DNA of 64,000 nt from Ilex aquifolium. Taxonomy: Eukaryota; Streptophyta; Magnoliopsida; Aquifoliales; Aquifoliaceae. A program made the position numbers and the translations under genes. Where the stretch lies: positions 14,471,501-14,535,500 of the forward strand of contig OX637401.1 in the NCBI GenBank assembly GCA_951799425.1, written 5' to 3'. Positions 46,801 through 57,764 of this stretch are shown one piece after another. Every line of letters starts with the position of its first letter. The stretch's first letter is position 1. Under the pieces are notes generated by a model. The model was not told the DNA's origin. It saw only the letters and a list, made by a program, of their open reading frames with translations, and searched no databases.

Positions 46801-49661
46801 TTACAACGCAGTTTGGTCACAAAATCAGAGGATAGCTGACCTTAAAAAGTCTTTGGACAATCCTTGGATGAGATAGTAAAAATCAGAAGAATGCGAAAGA
46901 AAATAATTGTGATGTGAAGAGCTATTGTGAGTATATTTTGATAGAAAACTGTGTTATTAGGACATATACTTAGATCTATGTTTACAATGAGCAGACTGGA
47001 CAAACTCACATCTCTGACCCATGGTAGTTCGGTTTAAGCTGTTGTGTTGACTTTTATTAAGTGTTTCTGATCATCACATCCTTCGGGCCTATGACATTAC
47101 TCCTTGGTAGGCCATCAGGATTTGATTTCTTCCATCATCTTTCCTAACTCGTAATATTACTTCTTTGGCTGACATTTAGATTGGCTTGTGGTTATTGTGT
47201 GCATCACTAGGTGCAAAATAATTTAATGTGTTTTACTTTCAGGGAGGAAAGATACGTGCTAAACTTGTGTCAGAACTTAATGGTGGTGATGGTGTAGTTA
47301 TAGAGGAGGGGAGTGCTGGAGAGGCAGGAAAAGCAGCAGCTCAGAGTGGCATGCGCAAGTAAATTTCAAGTTGCATAATTTACAATGTTCACTGTGTACC
47401 TTTCTTCTTGTACTTTTTTAATAGAGTGGGTTGCTTCTTTGGTTATCAGGTCTATTTATTGCCTATGTCCAGCTGGTGACACTCCATCATCTGCTAGATT
47501 GTTTGATGCTATTGTCAGTGGGTGTATTCCTGTTATTATTAGTGATGAACTAGAGCTTCCCTTTGAAGGAATACTTGATTATCGGAAGGTATGCCCTTTT
47601 AAGTTTTTGGTGCTAGTTTCTTCTTATGATGTATCTCGTAAAAGCACTAACAGAAGATGATTGTCAAGGGGCAATAAGTCGAGTTTTGTAACTTGTATTT
47701 TTAAGTTGTACACGGTTTTAGATGAGAGGAGTTGCATTGATATTCTGAGCATAAATTAAATTTAAATCTTGTTTCAGGATCGTACAAATGTACTTGCACA
47801 CACATTCATAATTCATGTGACATACAGAAGCAGAACTGTGGAAGAAGGAAGTTAGTTGCTTGTGTGGCAAACTGTGTATTAAGCTAAACTGATGAGCACC
47901 TTCCGAAAGGAGGAGGATATAATGTCATGTTTTATTGTTTAAGAGTCACTGTTTATATTGCGTTATCAGCTGCCAATCCTTTCAGTTATATGGAATGAAT
48001 TATATATTATTGTCTACCCTCTTTGGCAATTTTGACAAATCTGCTAGTTCACATCAAGAATTTGAAAACTCGTGAGTTGATTCCTTCTCTATATGTTTGT
48101 TAATCAATTATGTTAACAGTTTGGCCACAGCAGGCATAGCTTGTAAAACATTGTCTTTGTGTCTTTATGTTGGTTTCCTTTCCTTGAACAGTTGGTATTG
48201 GGTGATAAGCTGAAGTACATGTGATTGAGTACAATTTTTAACTTCTATTTGCAATAAGGTGTGATATCCAAGTACAATCAACCTTTGAAAAGTTTTTGGG
48301 TGATTTCTTCGATTCTGTTGAGCTATTTGTACTTCTTTGTATGCGTGTGTACTAGGAATTTCCCCTGCCATGTGGTCTTCTGGAGCTTTTATTCTTCTAG
48401 AACTTCCACTTAGCCGATAAAAAACTGTTGGTATTGGGTTGCTGAGGCTTTCACATTTGTTAATTTATTGCAGATAGCTTTGTTTGTTTCTTCGAGCGAT
48501 GCTGTGCAGCCGGGATCACTTTCAAAGTTCCTCAGAAGTGTTAGTCCTGCTCAAATCAGGGCAATGCAAATGAACTTAGCTAAGGTCTGATTCTGCAAAT
48601 AAGTTCTGGATACTTGTGGAAGTACTTCTTTTGTTCATCAGGTTAATTGGTTGGATTTTTTTTTTTTTGGATAGGAAACGAAAATTTCAGTAATTGAAAA
48701 AAAAACAAATTACAAAAGAAGTGGATGAGAGATCCATCCTATAAAGGACACAATAAGGGAAAATACATCAAAATCATTACATCTCAACAAAACAAAAGGA
48801 AATAACCCTTTAATAACATGATGCAATCCAATCAGTTGGTTGGAATATTTGATCTCCAAGCTTCTTACTTTAACCAATTAGAGACAGAGAGAACTTCTAT
48901 GGAGGTTTTCTTTCTTTATGACATTAAATACATATACGACATTTTGTTCCTCACTTTATTAACATCTTTTGCTTACAGTTTTCAAGGCATTTCCTATATT
49001 CCCATCCAGCTCAACCTATGGGTCCAGAAGACTTGATTTGGAGAATGGTTTGTTACTCATTCGTCCTATTTAGAATACATTTGGCTTTTTGTTTGTGATT
49101 TTAATTGTTGTTGAAGATAAGAAAGAAGGATCAAGAAGTGAACTGTTTGGAGAATGGTTTGTTACTCATTCGTCCTATTTAGAATACATTTGGCTTTTTG
49201 TTTGTGATTTTAATTGTTGTTGAAGATGAGAAAGAAGGATCAAGAAGTGAACTGTTTAGCCTGCCTTTTAGTATCTTGCCTGAGTGATAATTTTCTTGAA
49301 GTTCTTATGATAGCTAAGCTTTGAAAACGAAGTACTTGGTTTCATACTTTTATGTTTAATATTACTTGACGAGCAAACTCCATGGACAAGTGCCTTGGTA
49401 AAAAGCACTTTGAGATTTTCAGGAATGTGGTTTATTGCCTGCCTTTGTGATTTCTAGTTTAAGAGGAGCAATCAAAACTAAATAATTATCTGACAAATTT
49501 GATTTCTTTTTGATATTTGGTTGTGTTAACAGTTAGCGGGTAAGTTGGTGAACATCAAGCTTCATACCCGGAGGTCGCAACGTGTAGTGAAAGAATCTAG
49601 AAGCCTGTGCACTTGTGACTGCAAGCGGTCCAACTTCACAAGCCCAGCTCTGTTGTCTTGA
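42294..49661 (+). CDS. Exostosin-family (GT47) glycosyltransferase, intact, nine exons, 517 aa
   Basis: Exons: 42294-42803, 42941-43114, 45798-45955, 46043-46190, 47243-47358, 47450-47588, 48474-48584, 48979-49047, 49533-49661 (stop TGA 49659-49661). All introns are GT-AG and the phases join without a frameshift. Residues 17-39 form an uncleaved signal anchor, so the protein is a type II membrane protein, expected in the Golgi. Motifs in order: [18 protein letters not shown] (exostosin N-terminal half), [46 protein letters not shown] and the GT47 core [20 protein letters not shown]. An NLT sequon lies near residue 157. Length and motif order match the Arabidopsis At5g16890-type exostosin proteins. 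GT47 enzymes transfer sugars in cell-wall polysaccharide or glycan synthesis; the substrate here is unknown. The only complete copy of three in the window. Confidence 0.93.
43115..45797 (+). other. Large intron 2 of the exostosin gene
   Basis: 2.68 kb between the GTGTGAG donor and the TTGTAG acceptor. The first 730 bases are shared with copy 3, so they predate that duplication. A small Helitron is inserted at 44706-45065. The rest has no recognised gene, and small ORFs at 44013 and 45480 have no visible domain. Confidence 0.7.
44706..45065 (+). mobile_element. Short non-autonomous Helitron in intron 2
   Basis: Begins TCTATATAATAAAAC after an A and ends CTAG. A 14-base hairpin GTGCCTTCAGGCAC (45039-45052) lies 13 bases from the 3' end. 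These are Helitron hallmarks (5' TC, 3' hairpin and CTRR). The 3' flank is G rather than the usual T. The hairpin and its distance to the end are identical to those of the large Helitron at 57765-62937. Confidence 0.75.
48656..48835 (-). mobile_element. LINE 3'-end fragment in intron 7
   Basis: A T-run at 48656 (poly-A on the minus strand) is followed by the reverse complement of a LINE-like 3' end (minus strand reads CAATTACTGAAATTTTCG before the A-run). TTGGTTGGA flanks it at 48647-48655 and 48836-48844, a 9-bp target duplication of the size LINEs make. It is 5'-truncated to about 180 bp. Confidence 0.65.
49037..49254 (+). repeat. Tandem duplication of 109 bp spanning the exon 8 donor
   Basis: TTTGGAGAATGGTTTGTTAC begins at 49037 and again at 49146, and the following 100 bases match with about one difference. 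The first copy holds the end of exon 8 and its GT donor (49048). The second copy duplicates that donor within intron 8. Use of the second donor would add 109 bases and shift the frame. Confidence 0.85.
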
Positions 49662-50697
49662 TTGTTGATTGTGAGTTGTTTTTCTGTTTTTGCTCGGTAT
49701 TGTGTTTGTGTTTGGGATGAAGGGAGCATATCTGCAATCACATGAGATAAGGTTAAAACAGGCAATTGCTTCCCATTCTTTTCTTGGGATTACCTATGTT
49801 GATAATGTCTAATGTAAAAGATGCTCCTGTTTCACATCAGGTCTTCAAGTAATACACAATTCTTTCACACGTCTAGAAAACTGCATTGGAGATGGTTAAA
49901 AGATTTTTTCTGTTAAGAGGGAGATTAGCTAAACGACCAGTTCAAGCCTTTGATAAGATACTTCATATGGATACTTGTGGAATGAGTTGGAAAACTTTTT
50001 TACATAACAAATCCCAAGTAAAAGTTGGCATGTACTTAGTTATCATTATGCAGCTCTTTCGATTTCCAATTCAATGTTTTGAACTGCAAATTGTAGTCGG
50101 ATTACCATGATAAGTAAAGCTAGAACAATTACCATGATGTCTAAAAAGGTTGGATAGTCTAAATGGTGTGGACATCGTGGTCTGAACTGGGGAGATGGTG
50201 CCTTTTGATCTGTAGGTTGGATACGTGGGAACAGCTGGAGTTTTGTGTCAGAGAGGGGGGGGGGGGGTGTTGTCGTGGTGGGATTGTCGGAGAGGGTGTG
50301 TGGTGTTGGTCCAGAGCAAGTCTGGTCGGGTTTGAGTCTCCTCTCTGTTTGGCGTTGATGCTTCTGTGTGTTTGTGTGTGCTTGTGCCCGTCGGAAGTGA
50401 AGATTGGTTTCTCTCTCTATCTCTGAGAATGAACTGATCAGTCTCGTTTTTTTAGGACAATATAGTAATGAGACATTCTCCTTTATTGACGGCGTTTGGA
50501 GACAAGGAGGGTATGTATCCCGGAAATGTTTGCAAAAATGTGTGCAAAAAATGTGGTCTTATGAATCAACCAATTTAAACCCACAACTTAACTCACTTTC
50601 TAATTCCATTCAAGCCGTCTAATTTTCTCTTCACACAGATAATCTTGTGTGCAAAAATGTGTAGTCTTATAGAAATACAATTATATTTTTAAACCCA
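49662..50697 (+). other. 3' flank of the exostosin gene
   Basis: Probable 3' UTR followed by intergenic sequence. No gene was recognised. A G-run lies near 50256-50266. ORFs at 49886, 50163 and 50404 have no recognised domain or homology and are probably chance. Confidence 0.5.
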
Positions 50698-50700
50698 TAA

Positions 50701-51354
50701 GAGTGTGTTTGCTTTAGGTATTAGAAAAGAGGGATTAGAAAAAAATATGTTTGGGTTTACCTTATTCAACTTATACTAATGTTTGGATATATTTTTTGGG
50801 TCCGTATTATCACATAAAAATATTCATAGTCCGAATGAATAGTGTTTCAAAACATTCTTATAGTCTCTTAAATAAACCTACCTATTTGGTGGGTTTATAT
50901 ACTCTAGTTGGAGAGTGTCTGTGCAAAATACAGTTTTACTCTCGAGAATATTTAAGATATAAATATTATTCTTTATTTTGAGGGTTTTTTAATACTTTAA
51001 TGTTTATACTGTCATAAAAAACTCCATCTAAACAAAAAATTGGATGAGATAAATATAGGGTTCACTATTTCTTAATGCTTGAACGAAATATGGGATAAAA
51101 AAATATGAGTAATGCTAGACGGACTTAAAAACTAGACTTGATAATCCCAACTATTGAATAGGTAATAGGTCCCAATAAATGTTGAGAATCACAGTGAAAT
51201 TAATGATTGTAATTATCAAGTCTAATTTTTAAGTATATTTTTTAACTTAATGTAGCATTGCTCAAAAGATATTATCACTATAATTAGTCAAAGAGTCATG
51301 TGGATGAGTATGAGATAAACAGATTTGTCTAATCTGATTAAACTAAACACATCC
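50701..51354. mobile_element. Probable Tourist-like MITE, 654 bp, host to a nested MITE
   Basis: Left end GAGTGTGTTTGCTTTAG pairs imperfectly with the inverted right end GGATGTGTTTAGTTTAA. TAA flanks both sides (50698-50700 and 51355-51357), as expected for PIF/Harbinger. No coding capacity. The match is imperfect, so this is a moderate call. Confidence 0.5.
51107..51263. mobile_element. Mutator-type MITE, 157 bp, nested
   Basis: Ends GAGTAATGCTA and GAGCAATGCTA (inverted) bracket an inverted-repeat body in which AGACTTGATAAT pairs with ATTATCAAGTCT. The flanks AAAAAATAT (51098-51106) and AAAAGATAT (51264-51272) agree at eight of nine positions, a 9-bp Mutator-like target duplication. It lies inside the larger MITE. 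Confidence 0.75.
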
Positions 51355-51357
51355 TAA

Positions 51358-52502
51358 GTGTATTTTAGGGATTAAAAATAGGTTTTGGTCAACGGTAAAA
51401 AAGAAAAAAATGGGAAAAAGAAGCCGAACAGCCACGTTGATTGAAAAGCAGCCCATAAGAGCCAAGTAGAAGACAGACAGGCGGGGCAGGGGCACCCACC
51501 GGCTTAGCAGAGCAGTCATTCATTCTCTCCGCTAATTCGGCCTTTATTAGGTCTCTTTCCTGGCTGGCCATTCTGCAATTAAATGTGAACCTCAAGGGTA
51601 GTGTTGTCATCATGAATCCAACGTTCAAAAAACTTCAAAATTTATGGTGCTGCTTCTCTGTACACCGGTACTTCTTCAACCGGCTAATACATCCAACCAC
51701 AGACAAATTCAAACCAAATCTAAAAACACCACCACTGTGTTCAATCAACCACCGTGTTCAATCTACCACTGAAAGTACCCAAGCCACCTACGTATCGCCA
51801 CCACCACTCACCCACCCTCAAATCAACGGCAACGCCACCACTACACATCCACCATCGTCACCGCTACACCGCCCACCTCAAACCCAAAAATACCACCCAA
51901 TAAACCGCAATCAAACTCTACCCTCAACCTGCGAAACCACCACAAGTAGAACCCCCACGCATGGCTCACCCACCAAGAAGAAACCCACCCTACCATGGCC
52001 ATGACTCCTAACTCTACACCTGATCAGACACCCACAATCCACACATGCTACAATCGACCACCGCGATGACCACCACAACAAGAAAAAGAGAAAGAAATGG
52101 AGAAGATGAATGATTTGGATGGTGGTGTGGTAATAGAAAGGCATCACGAGAGAGAGAGAGAGAGAGAAATGAGTGAGGAAGTCAATAGATTAACACTAGA
52201 TTAATTAACGGTCTGCACTTGAGGGGTTTTGATAGATTGATAAAGAGGATGATCCTATTTGGCATCTCTGGCCAAGTCTTGGTCCATTGTTGTGTTGGTT
52301 GTTTGGTCACAAGGTAGAGTTTATATAGGTTTAACACTATCATTATTTGATTCCATTATAAATTGTTTACATTATCAAACCACTAATGATTTTTTTACTG
52401 AACAGTAACGACAAGGACAACTTATTGCCGATAACGAAAGCAGAAAGGAAGTCAGTGTTATTTTTTTTAAAAATGGGGGTTTAGTTATTATTTGACCAAA
52501 CC
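51358..52502. other. Intergenic region without a gene
   Basis: Contains CCA-rich low-complexity sequence (51700-52080) that opens ORFs on both strands, and a GA microsatellite near 52149-52167. Nothing recognisable is encoded. Confidence 0.5.
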
Positions 52503-54998
52503 TCAGGAGAGGTGAATGTAATTTATCCTAAAAATAATTAGCCTCTGTTCTCATGGACTTCATTGGCATAGGTTAGTCAATCGAACCTCGCTGGGCCTAA
52601 CCCATCCTTGGTGGGCCTAGCATAGGTAGCGTTGCACGCTGAAAGTGGGAAAGACAAAGCATTACACGAATTTTAGGTGTGTTTGTTAATTAGAATTAAG
52701 CACTTAAAAAAAAATATATTTAAGTATGTTTGATAATTCAAATTTAAATTCTTTTAGGAAGAATTACACCCAGACCCTCTAAGGTTTGTCACTTAATCAC
52801 TCAGACTCCCTAAAGTTTGTACGCGCGTAACACTTAGATTTTGCTATATAATAAATTATATCTAGACCCCCTGAAGTTTGTACACATATATTACTTAGAC
52901 CCCTTTAGTTTAAAATGTTATACTTAGACCAAAAATACTTCAATCAAAAATAAAATATCAAATATTATAAATTTTACAATTAAAATTCATGTTTTATTGT
53001 ATTATTCACTTATTATGTTATTTAATTTATTATTATTCACTTATTGTGATTCAATTATTTATTTGTTATTGTTCTTTTTTTTTTTTTTTTTGATCAGATG
53101 TTATTATTCACTTATTGTGTTATTCAATTTATTATTGTTCACTTATTATTATTCAATTATTTATTAATTATTATTTTTTGATCAGATTTTCTTATTCAAT
53201 TATTATTCTGACATGTGTAGATATCAAACAGTTAATTTCGGTGGATATCAAACGGTGCACCATACAGCTTTCGGTTTGGAGACTCCAACTTTTGCAGCAC
53301 CAAGTTCTCTGGACTTAACATTGATCACTCTCCCTCCCGTTTGCTCTTCTCTCTCTATCTCTTGGTGTAAACTCTCTTGAAAACGAATCTAGAGAGAAGA
53401 AACCATTCTGCATAATTATTTGTGTGTGGGTGCCTAATCCAATGGCCGGAAGACATTCCTTCCCTTCCGGAAACCCTAAAACCATATCTCCGATCCTATT
53501 ATTCGTTCTTGCTGTTTTGGCTCTCTCTATTCTCTTATACATCTCCTCCGTGTTCTCATCTCCTTCCCATACCAACCTTATCCACGATTTCTAGATCTCT
53601 AAACTCAATCCTAAAGTTGAGTACTCCTTCGTGGCTTCACTCGAAGAATTCCTGACCTCCACCTCGAAGAATCAGAGATGTCATATGGTTTCGATTGATA
53701 CAGTGCAAATAGTGAGCGAAGAGGATGTGAAGATGTTTGATGATTTGATGTTGAAGAGAGACTGCGAAGTTTTTCGATCAATCATTCTATCTTGCATTCT
53801 CGCCATTGGCACCTTCAACTCTTAGGGTTTAAGTTTACGAGATGCCATCGAAATTCACCCACGATTTACCTTGGTTGTTTCGAAATACATATAGAGAGAC
53901 TTCAAATCTCACGTCTAATGGTAGTCCTATTCACCGACTCATCGAACAGGTGTAGTAATATGTTTTCTAATTCAGATTAATTTTTTCCTTGACAATATAT
54001 TTTTTAGAGGATTAAACTAAGTTTGATTTTTTGAGGATTCAGTGGTAACTTTTTTTATTCAAATTTCTTTTTCTTTTTCTTTGTGCAGCATTCTATTGAT
54101 TATTGGCTGTGGACGGATTTGATTACTTCGGAATTAGAAAGGCTTTTGAAGAGTGTTGTGGGAGTGTATCGGCAGGAAGAGGCTGACCTATTCTACATTC
54201 CTTTTTTCACAACAATAAGCTTCTTCTTGTTGGAGAAACAGCAGTGCAAGTCACTTTGTAGGGTGTGAGTGCGTTTTGAGGCATACATTAAAGCTTTATA
54301 TTCTTGTATGTCACTTGGTTTTTGATAATTACTATTAATGTCATCTATTGGTCTGGTAAAAACGGTTTTTTATGTTCATCCTTTAGCTGAACAGTCAACA
54401 AAAGGAACATTTTTTCTAGCAGCAGGTGTTGGCTTGATGATCCTCTGTTGCTCGAGTGAGTAGGTGTTTTGGTAGAGTAGCAACCTATTCAGTGGGTGTG
54501 GAAACTACATGTACCTTTGAGCCTCACCGGTGTTTTTGAATTGTGTTTCAAATTAGTGGGATAACAATTAGAGAGCCAATGATGGACTGTGGGATTCTCT
54601 TTCCTTATTTGATTCTTCTACATTCCCTAATGATGGGATCCTTTAAAACTTCAGGCTCCGTCTTAGATGGTTCCTTAGCAAGAGTAATCTCTTAAAAGAA
54701 TTGAGGTTCTCTTGATGAGTTGCTTCTGATACATGCTCTCTCCCCTCACAGAACTCTGCTAAGCCTCCTACTAAGGCCTTGCTAGACCGAGCCAAGCAGG
54801 GACATGCTTGAGATTCCCTTTTAAGGATTGATCTCGAAAATCCAAGTTCATGGATTACCTTGAAGATTAGGTAATCCTCAACACCTGAGGTATTCCTATG
54901 TTAGTGCCTCGAAGCAAGCTATATGAGAATGTTTTGACCTATTCGCTAGCTTCAACAAGGAGATAGGCTCTATGTAGTGGTAATAGGCCGTAGCGACA
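52503..54998 (+). repeat. Segmental duplication, partner of 41357-43843
   Basis: Starts CCTCAGGAGAGGTGAATG and ends GGCCGTAGCGAC, the same limits as the partner. It carries promoter, exon 1, exon 2 and the first part of intron 2 of the exostosin gene. Beyond 54998 it is unrelated to the partner. Confidence 0.88.
53442..54262 (+). pseudogene. Exostosin copy 3, exons 1-2 only
   Basis: The ATG at 53442 opens a frame matching the intact gene. It meets TAG at 53592-53594 where the intact copy has CAG, and later has indels around 53755-53770 and a TAA in the LRVYVYEM region (about 53830). Exon 1 ends at 53949, two bases shorter overall than the intact one. Exon 2, 54089-54262, still has good splice sites. 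Exons 3-9 are missing because the duplicated segment ends in intron 2. Confidence 0.9.
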
Positions 54999-55128
54999 TT
55001 TCTGGGCAACTTCGTCATGCTAGTGATGATAACCCACTCATCTTGGAAGAGGTGGCTGCATATAGGTATGGACGTAGCAGTGTGACGACCGACATGCATT
55101 TTGGGTCCATTGTGATCATTGTTTACAG
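54998..55128 (+). other. Exon-like fragment at the duplication breakpoint
   Basis: Directly after the breakpoint an open frame reads ISGQLRHASDDNPLILEE, then VAAYRYGRSSVTTDMHFG, and ends at TTTACAG followed by GTATAT, a plausible donor. The composition looks protein-coding but the family is unknown to me. It could be a captured or broken exon. Confidence 0.3.
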
Positions 55129-57764
55129 GTATATTAGGTTTCCAATGTCGCTAACTTTTTACAGCAAATAATAACTCTTATATTTTAAGTGATAAGCAAG
55201 TGTTTAATTTTTTTTTCTTAAATAGACTGGCACCCCTTGGGGTATTTATAGGTCCTTCCTACCTCTAAAATCCTTCTAAGATATTCTCTTTGGAATGCAT
55301 TGATTAGATGATTTTATATTTTTTCATGTTTCTATTGAAATATCTAATATATGTGTTATTTAATTTGCAGATACTACAATATATATAAATATTTTTTTGT
55401 ATAAAGTGGATCTTACAAAGATATGACACATATTTTGAGAATCTTTCAAAAGTATCTAGATATCTTATATTAAACTTTTAGTAATATACTTCTAGAATCT
55501 TAATAAAAAATACCATATTGGTGTTGTTTTTAACTAATATTTCAATTTATCATTGTTTATGTAGAAGTGTGATTTGAACTTATTGTTTTCAATGTAAGAG
55601 TTTGATTGTAAAACACACTTTAAACCCACCCAATTCAAAATACAAAATAAAAACTAAAATTGTGAAAATTCCAAACTGATTCTACCCATTACAACCCAAT
55701 TAACAACCTGGTTAAATTTTTTTTTTGGTCTTGATGGTTTACAATGTGACTTAACACAAATAATAAAAAAAAAAAAAAGCAAAACCAAGGAAACACGAAG
55801 TGGTGGAGTAAAGAAAGGAACTTACCTAGTGACAAAACCAATGATACTCTATGATTCCACATTGAGCAAGAACAAAGAGAACCGCCCCCCCCCCCCCCCC
55901 CCCCCCCCAAAAAAAATACTCAAAAAAAAAAAAAAACTCCTAACTAAAGAAATAATGTGAAAAGCTATAGTTTTGATGAAGGGTTTGATTGGTGGCTGTG
56001 GGGTGTTCGATAGGTGGCGTGGTTTGGTCGACAATGGGAAAGAGAGAGGCTTACCAGTGATAATGGTGGAGTAACATGATTGCGGTTCCTTGAGAAATTT
56101 CATCGAACAACTAGATACGCAAGAGCGGTGGATGTAAATGGTGGGGCTGCGGGTCGGGAATTTGGTGGATGTTTGCTAAATTTGGATGAGAGAGAGAGAG
56201 AAAGGGGAAGACAAACTAATCAAGTCCATGAATACCAAAATCTGTTTTCTTTTAGACACACTAACAATCAAAGGAATCAAATTGCAAAACAAACACTCAA
56301 ATTAACACCATTCACAATACCACTGCTCTTCTTATCTATTGCTACAATAATCAATACCCAATTCATACCACAAAATTAAAAAAAAAAAAAAAAAGTAAAT
56401 ATGCACAAATACATGCTTATATACGTCCTTGTTCGAACCGAACTCTTCGTCCTCCTCTTCTTCTCAGTGGTCCTTTCGTCTATTTTATTCTATGTGATGG
56501 TTTCTTGCAACGATTCATGTGATTTAAGAAACTCACCAAAATTGACGGAGAACTAATCTCAATGAGTCATGAAACAAAGATTTTTTAATCAAAAAATTAA
56601 GATTAAAGTAGAGAAAGATTGCAACTTTTTGGGTAAATGATGAGTAAGAATTGGAGGTGTTATGAGTCATTGGACTTTGAGAATGGATTTGGGTTCTTCG
56701 ATAACATGTTGTCAACTACTCCACTGGCCTACAGTGGGAGAGAAAAAGAAAACATAAATTGAACAATATCTGCCATATTTTTTTGAGCTCATTAACCATT
56801 ACTAAAATTACGAAAACCCAAGTCGAATAAAACAAAATCAATTACAATGAAAAAAGGGGCTCGGTTGGTGACGACCATGCTCGTGGATGGTGCGGTGGCG
56901 ATGGCGATGGCTGTGGGGCGTTTTATTGTGGGGTATAGGGATTTGAAAGAGAGAGAGAGAATAAAAGGAGAATAGGGGGAGAGAGAGGGAGGGGGGAATT
57001 CATACGACATAGACACTATTGATAGCAGCGCGTCGATGGCACCTTGGCTGTTGATTGTGTTGTGGATGTGGCATTAAGGGGCTGTCGAGATGGAGAGACA
57101 GAAGAGACTGGGGGGAGAAAGGAGAAAGGATAAAGGAAAGGATAACAGAGGAGAATGAGAGGTTGGTTTGTTGTAGAGAAGCAAATAATTGAGAAGGGAG
57201 GGGTTAGGAGGGGGGGAGGTATGAAATATGGGATTAGGGCAAGAGTTGGGAGGTATTAAAGGGAGAGGCAACTACCAAGAGAAAACGTGTGAGTTTTGGG
57301 TAGTAAAAATGAAATTTGCTATGGGTGGGATTTTTTTTTTTTTTTGGTAGTTAGTTTAAGCCATTGGGTCGAAATAGGTAAATTTTTTAGACGATTTGAG
57401 GCGTGAAAAGTTCAAGACAAATTAAGATTTTGAAATCCCTTGCCCCTTATTTTATAGGTACTTTAAAATCCTACACATAATACTGTACAGTTTGGAAATA
57501 TAGTATAAACGCTAACAGAATCAGAAACTATATGATTAAAAGACAATAATTAATACCCGTTGATATTGGATTCTGGCCTTTCCTTTTCATGTCAATTTTT
57601 CTCAAAATCACTAGCAAAGAAAGTTAAAGACCGAAGTAGCTCCTAGGTCGGTCAGCGTTAAAAGCTTTGAATTATTTTTGAGGAGTGTCTGCACTTACTA
57701 GAGAATGACACATTTACAAATGCGACATTCAAGTATAAAGTTAAGATTGATCATTATTAAATAA
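55129..57764. other. Intergenic region without a recognised gene
   Basis: AT-rich with a 24-base C-run at 55885-55908, GA-rich tracts near 56190 and 56950-57000, and a possible minus-strand Helitron 5' end at 57458. No ORF has a recognisable domain. Confidence 0.5.

Noticed and set aside
51585-52004. 139-codon plus-strand ORF rich in Pro and Thr
   Set aside because: Driven by CCA-rich low complexity; no recognisable domain and not conserved nearby.
55885-55908. 24-base C-run as a biological signal
   Set aside because: Could be a sequencing or assembly artefact, and nothing around it supports a function.
56080-56379. 99-codon ORF
   Set aside because: No domain, no splice or promoter context, and composition like the surrounding intergenic DNA.
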